A stretch of 47,825 nt of DNA. Origin: an uncultured Myxococcales bacterium. GTDB lineage: Bacteria > Myxococcota_A > Polyangia > Nannocystales > Nannocystaceae. The notes under the pieces were generated by a model. It made no database searches. It worked only from the letters and a program-made list of their open reading frames with translations, and was not told where the DNA came from. Every line of letters starts with the position of its first letter. Position 1 is the stretch's first letter. Shown in pieces: positions 33,374 through 40,635 of this stretch. The stretch spans positions 1 through 47,825 of the forward strand of contig CADEGN010000018.1 of NCBI GenBank assembly GCA_902826865.1, read 5' to 3'. Made by a program: the position numbers and the translations under genes.

Positions 33374-33751
33374 ATGGACGACATCACCGTGAAACGCATC
33401 GATGATATTGCCGCGTACGAGGGCCCGCACGCCATCGAGGGCATTCAGTTCCGCTTCGCCGCCAAGGCCCTCGGCATCACCGCTTGGGGGATGAACGTGG
33501 GGGATATCGCGCCGGGTGTAACTCGCTGGCCTGAGCACGATCACGTCGCCGACGGTCAGGAAGAGGTGTACGTGGTGTTGCGCGGTAGCGTCGAGCTGGT
33601 GTGCGGGGAACATCGCACGCGGCTTAGTGCCGGTTCGATGGTCCGCGTCCCACCGCACGTACGTCGCACGCTGCACGCCGGGCCGGAGGGAGCTCGGATC
33701 CTCGCCATCGGGGCCACGCCGGGCAAGCCGTACACGCCGCAGTTCGGGTAG
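33374..33751 (+). CDS. Cupin-domain protein
   Basis: This 125-residue protein is a single small beta-barrel cupin. Motif 1 appears as WPEHDHVADGQEEVYVVLRG, with histidine and glutamate ligands, and motif 2 as GSMVRVPPHVRRTLHAGPE. AAGGAGC lies a few bases before the ATG. Small cupins of this sort bind a metal and may be enzymes or ligand binders; the sequence does not tell which. The divergent AraC-type regulator with a 29-base spacer is the likely controller. The gene converges on the HEAT-like gene with 28 bases between stops. Confidence 0.88.
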   Translation: MDDITVKRIDDIAAYEGPHAIEGIQFRFAAKALGITAWGMNVGDIAPGVTRWPEHDHVADGQEEVYVVLRGSVELVCGEHRTRLSAGSMVRVPPHVRRTLHAGPEGARILAIGATPGKPYTPQFG

Positions 33752-33779
33752 CAGCCTGGGGGTCTACTCGTTTACCGGG

Positions 33780-35186
33780 CTATTCCGACGAGCTCGACGG
33801 CTCCCCGCCGCCGGTTTCGCGGAGCCAGTTCGCCAGAAAGTCGCGGACCCGTTCTTCGGAGAGAGCTCGGGCACGCGAGGTCAAGTGGCTCTCCCAGATT
33901 ATTCCGGTGGTGGGCGCACGAAACGTAATGGAGCGCGCCGCTCCTCGGTCGACCCGCCCCCGCGTCGCCGCAGGGTGCGTCGCGCTTCGAAGCCGCGTTC
34001 TCCCGGCACTGCCGCGTCGCGCCGCGCATCGTCGATGCTCGGCTCGTCGACCCCAGCAGCTTCGAGCGCCTTGGCTTCGCCAAACCAATCGGAGTAGCAC
34101 GAGCGCTCGTCCGCCTCTTCCGATGGCTCGAGCGACTGCGCGTCGCGTTCGATCTTCTCGACTAGCTGACCGAGCTCGCCATCGTCACCCAGGCAAAACT
34201 CGTTCCCGATGTCGAACGCGAACGCGGGTAGTCCTTTGTCGAGCAGCTGCCGCGCGACCTCGAGCACGCGAATCGGCGAGGCCGCGATCGAATTCCACTC
34301 CCCGTAAAAGTGCCAGAATCCGATGATCCGTTGCACGGCCTTGGCCGCCGCGCGTCGGACCTCGGCATCGGGATCAGCCTCCGCGAGCCCCTGCAGAGTG
34401 TCGACGCAGGTCGGATCGGCGCACCAGCCGAGCGAGCGAGCCGCCTGCGCGCGGGCAAACGGATGAGGATCGAAAGTGCCTTCGTGAAGGGCTTGGATCG
34501 ATGCAGGGTGGGGGGGGGCACTGCCCCAGCGAGCGATAGATGCGGGCGCGAATCGAGAAGTTCGAATCGCACTCCCATCGCATCAGTGTCGGGAGATCGA
34601 GGCGACCATAGTTCTTCATGTCCCAGGCCAGCCAGTGGCGCAGAGCAAACGACTGAGCAGGATAGCTGGCGTCCGGCTGTCGCCGCAGGCGGGCCGGCAG
34701 AGCAGCGCTACGCTGCTCGACCCTCGCGGCAATGCGATCTTCGCAGGTGGGAGTGAGCCAACGCGCGGCCGCGAAGCAAGCGTTGGCCTCGATGGTCCAC
34801 CCTTCGGCCTCGGCGGCCTCGCCCAGCTCCAGCCAGACGCCAGCTCGGTCGAACGCCGCGAAGAAACCCCGCCACTGCGCCGAGCTCACATAGTCGCCGC
34901 GATACGACTGCAACATCAGGTAAAGGCCATCCCGAAAGCTTCGGACGGCCTCGTCCTCACTTCCCGCGTCGGTGAAGCCCAGTTGCCAGGATTTGATCGA
35001 GAGGAGCGAGGGATCCAGCGGCTCTCGGAGCGCAACGCGCTTGCTCGCGAGGCGCCGCTCCATCTCGAGGATCGCGGCGGCTTGGTGCTGCGCGAACGAT
35101 CGCTCCGCCACTGGCAAGCCCCGCATGTACTCACCCTCGTGAAGCTCGAGCTTGCGGTGCACGAGGGCCAAGAGGGGAGTCGACAT
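33780..35186 (-). pseudogene. HEAT-repeat-like protein gene with two frameshifts
   Basis: The coding signal runs from ATG 35186 (MSTPLLALVHRKLELHEGEY) to a stop at 33780 but needs two frame changes. The first frame reads to SIRARIYRSLG. In the nine-G run at 34510-34518 one extra G shifts it; removing it continues into FARAQAARSLGWCADP and DTLQGLAEADPDAEVRRAAA, which are HEAT-like helices. Near 33953-33962 one missing G in a short G run shifts it back, after which the frame continues as SITFRAPTTGIIWESHLTSR to the end RETGGGEPSSSSE. Repaired, it would be about 468 residues. The first half is unrecognised and has no signal peptide. Decay or sequencing error are both possible. Confidence 0.65.
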
Positions 35187-35300
35187 CCATCGAGGATAAC
35201 ATCTCGTGCTCACCTCACGCCGCCGCAACGTCGGCGAGAGCTGTGCGGAAGGTGCAGGGGGCGGAGATCAGCACGGAAGTCGCGCTGCACGCGAACCGCT

Positions 35301-35834
35301 TCACGCCGAAGTCGATTCCGGGTCGAGCGAGAGAAAGCTGACGGTCGGATAGCGCGGCGACTGCCTCCAGTCGGAGCCCGAATAAGGCTGCACCCATGCC
35401 ACGACACTTCGGCCCCTTGCCGCGCGAAGATCGTAGCCAGGGTCGCAGTAGAACGTTCGCTCCGGCTCCGCGCCGCAGATCTCGACAAGAACGATTTGCC
35501 ACACGAACGGGCCCAAGTGGTTGTCTCGTCGCAAAGCCGTGAGCAGGCGGACGCCGAGTTCGCCCAACGCATCTTTAGCCCCCTCGAGCACAGACTCGAA
35601 TCGCAGCCACAGCGTTCTGCGCGCGACAACGTTCACTGGCAGCATCGCGATGGTTAGGTCCCAAGCCTTGCGCAGAAGCTCTCCCTTGAGTCCTCGGACG
35701 AGTGCGTCGTCACTCGCGGCTCGCTCGATCTCGACGCTTAGCAACGCGCCTGGGCGTCGAGATTTCGTGAGCACGTCGACAGCAGCGAAAAGATCGCCGC
35801 CGCCTTGCTCCCAATGCGCAGACGCATCCGACAT
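35301..35834 (-). CDS. Hypothetical protein (177 aa)
   Basis: I do not recognise this protein. Starts at ATG 35834 (MSDASAHWEQGGGDLFAAVD) or seven codons earlier at 35855 are both possible; the frame further upstream is Arg-rich and includes the 13-bp hairpin, so it is not coding. There is no signal peptide. An N-terminal helical half (KGELLRKAWDLTIAMLPVN) is followed by a mixed half (FVWQIVLVEICGAEPERTF, then VSFLSLDPESTSA at the end). It ends 114 bases before the start of the HEAT-like gene on the same strand. Confidence 0.65.
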   Translation of the reverse strand: MSDASAHWEQGGGDLFAAVDVLTKSRRPGALLSVEIERAASDDALVRGLKGELLRKAWDLTIAMLPVNVVARRTLWLRFESVLEGAKDALGELGVRLLTALRRDNHLGPFVWQIVLVEICGAEPERTFYCDPGYDLRAARGRSVVAWVQPYSGSDWRQSPRYPTVSFLSLDPESTSA

Positions 35835-36160
35835 CAACGTGGCTCCGCGGGCCATTGACTGTCGTCCGCGTCGGACGCTCGCGCGGTCGGGGTGCTGAAA
35901 CCGAGAGGGACGCGATGGCAACGCTGTGAGACCGAATGCAAGTCGACCTCGACGCGGTAGGGTACCAGCTCTCCGCGAAAACGGCCCCACAGCGCCTCCT
36001 GCGGGGCCGTTTTCGTGGCGTGCGCCCCCACGGCCCACGGACCCGCCTGCCCCAAAAAAGCCTTCGCGCCGCGCGCAACGCGCTTGGACGCGCATGTACG
36101 CACGTGCGCAGCGGCTGATCTCCGCAATCGAATTCACCGCGCGCCTGTCGGACACAGCCG
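35835..36160. other. 326-base divergent intergenic region containing a strong hairpin
   Basis: This lies between the start of a hypothetical gene (minus) and the start of a trypsin-like protease (plus). I see no gene; a 60-codon frame at 35936-36118 crosses the hairpin and is Arg-rich. The main feature is the inverted repeat at 35976-36015. Confidence 0.5.
35976..36015. terminator. Perfect 13-bp inverted repeat, bidirectional-terminator-like
   Basis: CGAAAACGGCCCC (35976-35988) pairs without mismatch with GGGGCCGTTTTCG (36003-36015) across a 14-base loop. The stem has a GC core and an A/T outer part that gives four U residues in RNA from either strand, as in a bidirectional intrinsic terminator. 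Its place upstream of two divergent genes is unusual for a terminator. Confidence 0.5.
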
Positions 36161-37354
36161 ATGTCGAAGCCACACCCTCGAGCTTCCCGCTGCAGCACGC
36201 TCTACGCCGCCTTCGCGATCGCGATGACGACCTCGGCGTGTGCGCCCGACGACGAGTTCGAAGGCGCGCTCGCGGAGGAGGACGAGGAGGCGTTCCGCGT
36301 CCACTTCGACGCGATGAGCAACCACTTCGAGTACGTGCAGGACGACGGCGTGGGCGCGCGCGCGACCGCGTACCTCGAGCTTCCGATCAGGACCGCCGCG
36401 GGCGTGCCCGCGTCTCCGGTGGACGGGCTCGCCGTGCGCGGCACGTGCGGCGTCACCTTCATCTCCCCGCACTACGCGATCACAGCGGCGCACTGCGTGG
36501 CCGCGCCGCACGTCACCAGCAACCAGCAGCAGCTCAACGTGAGTCACGTCGACATCAGCGAGATCGACTACTGGTCGCTCGCGTTCTCCTCGACGTTCGA
36601 CGGCGACTTCCCGAATTTCGAGCCGCTCACCCAGGCCGCCCAGGACCTGCCGGGATACCAGAAGACGTCGATGCAGTGCACCGTCTCCGCGCGGTGCGGA
36701 TCGTCAAACACGATCAGCTGCGCGATCAATGCCGACGTCGCCATGTTGTTCTGTCCGACACGACCGAGCAATGCGTCGTGGATCCCGATCGCCAGCAGCG
36801 ATCCCTGGAACGGCACCGGCGCAGTCGAGATGTACTGGTACCACGAGGTGTTGTTCATCCCCAGCGAGCTTCCGGACGTCTCTTACCCGCCGGATCTCGA
36901 TCGGTGGACGCATTACACGATGTACAACCCGGCGGTGCCGAACGAGGTCGAGTCGAAGCGCAACAACTTCCACTACCTCGCGTCGCCGATGAACTCGATC
37001 CTCCCGCTGCACTCGGTGCCGTGGTCGGGCGGCACGCAGCGCCGGCGCATCGGTGCAGGGAGCACGGATCTGTTCGGCTGCCACGGCAGCTCGGGTTCGG
37101 GCATCTTCCAGCGCAACGCGGCAAACAACCTCGAGCTGCTCGGCCCCGCGCTCGGTGGTCCCGGCTGGGCGGGCACGCGGCTGTGCCGCGATCCCGGGGA
37201 GTACGCGCCGGGTGTGTCGCGTCTGACCTACACCTCTAACGCGTCGGTGCGTCAGCTGCAGACGGCGTACCATTGGGCGTTGTTCTGGGATCGCAACCCG
37301 ATCGTGTGGCAGCCGTGGAACCCGGGCGGCCCGGTGCTCGATCCGACCGGCTGA
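36161..37354 (+). CDS. Trypsin-like (S1) serine protease, secreted or lipoprotein
   Basis: The 397-residue product begins with a signal that may end at C27 (AMTTSAC). A short acidic propeptide-like segment (EFEGALAEEDEEAF) follows. The catalytic triad is visible: H111 in YAITAAHC, D192 in ISCAINADVAMLFC and S311 in GCHGSSGSGIFQ. The usual GDSGG at the active serine is GSSGS here, still GxSG, so activity is likely but the oxyanion region is modified. Other cysteines (RGTCGV, MQC, ARCG) could pair. The start ATG has no evident ribosome site. The target is unknown; secreted proteases of this type in myxobacteria may serve predation or processing. Confidence 0.82.
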   Translation: MSKPHPRASRCSTLYAAFAIAMTTSACAPDDEFEGALAEEDEEAFRVHFDAMSNHFEYVQDDGVGARATAYLELPIRTAAGVPASPVDGLAVRGTCGVTFISPHYAITAAHCVAAPHVTSNQQQLNVSHVDISEIDYWSLAFSSTFDGDFPNFEPLTQAAQDLPGYQKTSMQCTVSARCGSSNTISCAINADVAMLFCPTRPSNASWIPIASSDPWNGTGAVEMYWYHEVLFIPSELPDVSYPPDLDRWTHYTMYNPAVPNEVESKRNNFHYLASPMNSILPLHSVPWSGGTQRRRIGAGSTDLFGCHGSSGSGIFQRNAANNLELLGPALGGPGWAGTRLCRDPGEYAPGVSRLTYTSNASVRQLQTAYHWALFWDRNPIVWQPWNPGGPVLDPTG

Positions 37355-37386
37355 TCGTCCCGCTTCCGATCCCTTGCACGAGCGGC

Positions 37387-38022
37387 TCAGCACGCACAGC
37401 GGCTGTCGTGCAGGATGATGTCCTCGAGCTGGACGCCGGGGAAGAGAGTCTCGCGATCGTCGACGAACGTGCAGGGCTCCTCGCACGCGTCGACCAGCTC
37501 GTACTCGATGTCGATTCGGTTGTCGCAGATCCGCGACTGGCCATCGCCAGGACCACACCCCGTGCCTTCGCGCGTCACGTGGAGCGTCTGCTCGTCGAGG
37601 GGGATCGCCGACCACGTGTGCCGATAGTCCTCGCAGAACGAGATCGCCAAGGCCGCTTCCAGCTCGTAGCTGGTGCTCGTCCACGCCAACCGGCGCATCT
37701 TCCACGGCTCGTGATCGGGGGGATCTACCGCCACCGGCTCGAGCTCCCTCGTGGGTTCGGGCACCTCGACGAGCTCGGCGTCGGCTCGAATCGGCACGGC
37801 GTCCGCGTACAACGCGTCGAAGCCCTCCGGCGAGTAGCCGGCCGCCATGTCGGTCGACCACAGCCCCCCCATCCCACACGCGTCCTCGCCCTCGATCGAC
37901 GTCGCTCTGTAGTACCCGCTGACGACGTGCGGGACGACGGGGCCCAGCTCGGGTCCGCACCCCGACGCACTGCCGAGGGCGAGCGCAAGGGTGGCGACCA
38001 CTGCCCAGGTCCGATTGCTCAC
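37387..38022 (-). CDS. Putative lipoprotein, unknown function
   Basis: A GTG at 38022 begins VSNRTWAVVATLALALGSASGC, a good lipoprotein signal with lipobox SASGC, giving 211 residues; the open frame further upstream is not credible coding sequence. The mature part includes HVVSGYYRATSIEGEDACGM, SYELEAALAISFCEDYRHTW and an end rich in cysteine (ACEEPCTFVDD, then DSRCAC). No family is recognised. It converges on the protease gene with 32 bases between stops and is divergent from the membrane-protein gene at 38208. Confidence 0.7.
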   Translation of the reverse strand: MSNRTWAVVATLALALGSASGCGPELGPVVPHVVSGYYRATSIEGEDACGMGGLWSTDMAAGYSPEGFDALYADAVPIRADAELVEVPEPTRELEPVAVDPPDHEPWKMRRLAWTSTSYELEAALAISFCEDYRHTWSAIPLDEQTLHVTREGTGCGPGDGQSRICDNRIDIEYELVDACEEPCTFVDDRETLFPGVQLEDIILHDSRCAC

Positions 38023-38207
38023 GAGCCGCAAGCTAGACCGACTGTCGCCAGCGTGCCACCGCGATCCGTCCCCGTTCGCGGGGCGCCACGACGAACGGCC
38101 CCGCAGACCCCTGCCGTGCCGTTGTCCTGTCGGCCCCTCGGTGCTGCTCGACGTGGCGGTCGAAGCGACGCTCGTGGCAATCTGTCGAGCCCGCCCAACA
38201 AACGCCG

Positions 38208-39017
38208 ATGACCCTGACCCCTGCGCATCGTCCACCCAGCCGAACACGCGCGCGTTGGCGCAAGTGGAGTCTCATGCTCACGACGCTGCCCATCGTGGCA
38301 GCGCTGGTCGTGTTGCGCGAGATCCTTAGCTCGGCGTTCGACTTCACGGGAGTCATCGACTTCACGGAAGTTGCCGTCGTGCTCAGCGGCGGTGTGTTCC
38401 TCCTCGGCTTCATGCTCGCGGGGACGATGACCGACTACAAGGAAGCCGAGAAACTCCCCGGCGAGATCGTCTCAGGGCTCGAGACCATCGAGGAAGTCAT
38501 GGTCCACGTCGCGACTTGCAAGCAGGACGACCCCACGAAGCATCGACGCGCGATTCTCGAGGTGGTGGATACGATCGATCGTTGGTTGCACAAGCAGGCG
38601 ACCGAGCAGGATCTCCACGAGACGCTGCATCGACTGACGTCGACGTTCACCGCCATCGAGCTCGGATCCCATGCGACGCGCGCGTTCTCCATCATGTCCA
38701 CGGTGCGCCGCTCCCTGCTGCGCGTTGGCGTGGTGTCGCGCACCGGATTCCTCGCGACCGGCTACGCGTTGCTCGAGGTCATGATCTGTATTTGCTACCT
38801 GATCCTGATCATGTCCTCGTTCAAGTCTCTGCTCGGCGAGTTCGTCGTCGTTTCGTTCGTCGGTTTGATCTACACGTACATGTACCGGCTCATCAAGGAC
38901 ATCGACGATCCGTTCGACTACGACGACAACGGCGCATCGGGTGCGGCAGAGATCGAGCTGTATCCGCTGCGTGAGTACCGTGCCCGGCTCGAGACGCGCA
39001 TCGCCGCCGCGCGCTGA
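38208..39017 (+). CDS. Four-helix integral membrane protein (possibly bestrophin-like)
   Basis: The 269-residue product has two hydrophobic segments near the N-terminus (about 22-42 and 52-74), a long soluble helical middle (about 75-170, containing DYKEAEKLPGEIVSGLETIE) and two more near the C-terminus (about 175-198 and 203-222), ending DIDDPFDYDDNG and IELYPLREYRARLE. This plan and the DYKEAEKLPGE segment recall bestrophin-like/DUF4239 proteins, but I am not sure of the family. It has no signal peptide. It is followed by a sigma-factor gene on the same strand, so co-transcription is possible. Confidence 0.65.
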   Translation: MTLTPAHRPPSRTRARWRKWSLMLTTLPIVAALVVLREILSSAFDFTGVIDFTEVAVVLSGGVFLLGFMLAGTMTDYKEAEKLPGEIVSGLETIEEVMVHVATCKQDDPTKHRRAILEVVDTIDRWLHKQATEQDLHETLHRLTSTFTAIELGSHATRAFSIMSTVRRSLLRVGVVSRTGFLATGYALLEVMICICYLILIMSSFKSLLGEFVVVSFVGLIYTYMYRLIKDIDDPFDYDDNGASGAAEIELYPLREYRARLETRIAAAR

Positions 39018-39118
39018 AGATGCCGGCGCCACAGCGCGCTAGCTCGACACCCCGAGCTCAGGGTGATCGTGTCGATCGTCGGGCGACCCTTTCGGCCCCG
39101 CCTGCCGGCGTTCTTGCT

Positions 39119-40066
39119 ATGCTCACGGGCGCCGCCTGGGGGTCCGAATTGTCACCAGTGCTCGATCCACGAGTCGCTCGACGTGCGTTTCTCGACGCCA
39201 TCGCCGACCCACATCAGCGGGCGCGGCGAGACAACGATGCACTCGACGCTGACCTCGACGATCTGATCAGTCGGGCCCGATCCGCGCGCCCCGGGTGGTC
39301 GTGGGACGTCGAGGCGTGGCTTGTCCACCTCGGCGGCCTGGTCCGCGAGGGCACGCCGCGGCTGGCCGAGCTGCACGCCGGCGATCTACTGCTCACGTGG
39401 TCGACAGCGCGAGGGATGCCCGAGGCGGTCGCGGCGTTCGAAGCCGAACACGGCGCGGAGATCGATCGAGGGCTGCGCAAGGTCGATCCCGTCGGCTATG
39501 ACGACCTCGGACAGATGCTCCGCGAGCGCCTGTGCGTCGGCTCCAGTGGAGGTCGGGCGCGCTTGCTCGACTACGCCGGCCGTGGCCCCCTGCTTCACTG
39601 GTTGCGCGTGACCGTCGTGCGCATGCGCGTCGATCTGCTCCGTCGTCGATCGCGGCAACCGATCGAATCCAGGGCCGCCGACTCGCTGCTCGCGGCCGCC
39701 GCGGGGCGGGACGATCCGGAGCTCGCCTACCTGCGCGGTCACTACGGGGAGCTACTCAAGCAGGCGTTCGCGCGGGCGCTTGCCGGCCTCGACGCCGAAC
39801 AGCGAAGCCTGCTCCGCCAGCACGTTGTCGGTAACCTCGCCGCCACGCAGATCGCCGGGATCTACGGGGTCCACCACGTGACCGTCAAGCGCTGGCTTGC
39901 CCGTGCGCGCGAGCTACTGTGGCGCAACACCCGACGTGAGGTCATGCTCGCGCTCGGCCTCTCGCGTCATCAGTTCGACAGCATCGTCCGCCTGGTCAAC
40001 AGCGAGCTCGATCTCTCCGTCGCCCGCCTGCTCGCAGCCGAGAGCACGGCCGACGACCGGCGTTGA
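39119..40066 (+). CDS. RNA polymerase sigma-70 family (ECF-like) sigma factor
   Basis: The frame is open from 39020, but its first 33 codons lack the high third-position GC of the rest, so I prefer ATG 39119 (315 residues); this is uncertain. Region 2 includes LLDYAGRGPLLHWLRVTVVR and region 4 LAGLDAEQRSLLRQHVVGNL followed by the helix-turn-helix QIAGIYGVHHVTVKRWLARA. These segments parallel those of the sigma factor at 23366-24148. The long N-terminal part (about 130 residues) fits a myxobacterial sigma group rather than a minimal ECF factor; TIGR03001 is a possible match that I could not test. A zinc-finger kinase lies convergent downstream. Confidence 0.85.
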   Translation: MLTGAAWGSELSPVLDPRVARRAFLDAIADPHQRARRDNDALDADLDDLISRARSARPGWSWDVEAWLVHLGGLVREGTPRLAELHAGDLLLTWSTARGMPEAVAAFEAEHGAEIDRGLRKVDPVGYDDLGQMLRERLCVGSSGGRARLLDYAGRGPLLHWLRVTVVRMRVDLLRRRSRQPIESRAADSLLAAAAGRDDPELAYLRGHYGELLKQAFARALAGLDAEQRSLLRQHVVGNLAATQIAGIYGVHHVTVKRWLARARELLWRNTRREVMLALGLSRHQFDSIVRLVNSELDLSVARLLAAESTADDRR

Positions 40067-40635
40067 CGGGCCCTCGAGCCGCGGCTCGCCACCCTGCGGC
40101 CAAGCATCTGTGCGCTGATCCCTTCGAGCTGCCGGGGCTTCGCTACGGCGGAGTGCGAGCACGACCCCAGCGTCCCGAAGAGCACAGATGGCGCGACCAG
40201 AAAAAATTCTGTGCTCCCCCGCCGGACCGTCCGTCTAGCCGGCAAGCCAGCCCCGCAGACGGTGACGCAGATCGAGGCCCTGCGTACGGCTTCTCCGAGG
40301 AGATCAAGGCGGTCAAGAAGGCCGGCGAGCGGGTGACGGTCACGTTTAACGCCCGCAAGTACAAGGTCGACGAGCCCTACGGCTGCCGCCGCGGCAGTCG
40401 CATCTCGCGGATCGACAACGATGGGACGATCCACTACGAGGAGCGCTGCAAGCACCGGACGAAGCTCGTGACCGACCCGGCGCGCGAGCCGGTGACCCTG
40501 CCGTTGCGCGAGGCCAACAAGCTCCGCGGCGGCGAGACGCTGTCGGTGCTGCAGCGCGGCGAAGAAGCGCGGGTGGTCTCGGTCACTCGCGACGGCCAGC
40601 TGGTCCAGTGGCGCGGCGATCGCTTCGGCGGCTGA
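40063..40635 (+). CDS. Hypothetical protein, probably N-terminally truncated
   Basis: The frame begins with a TTG overlapping the sigma-factor stop (TTGA). The first about 65 codons look non-coding. From about 40260 the product is well formed: GPAYGFSEEIKAVKKAGERV, then YGCRRGSRISRIDNDGTIHY and PLREANKLRGGETLSVLQRG. I do not recognise it. It may be the C-terminal half of a longer protein whose start has been lost. Its last 53 bases overlap the 3' end of the kinase on the opposite strand. Confidence 0.45.
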   Translation: MTGPRAAARHPAAKHLCADPFELPGLRYGGVRARPQRPEEHRWRDQKKFCAPPPDRPSSRQASPADGDADRGPAYGFSEEIKAVKKAGERVTVTFNARKYKVDEPYGCRRGSRISRIDNDGTIHYEERCKHRTKLVTDPAREPVTLPLREANKLRGGETLSVLQRGEEARVVSVTRDGQLVQWRGDRFGG

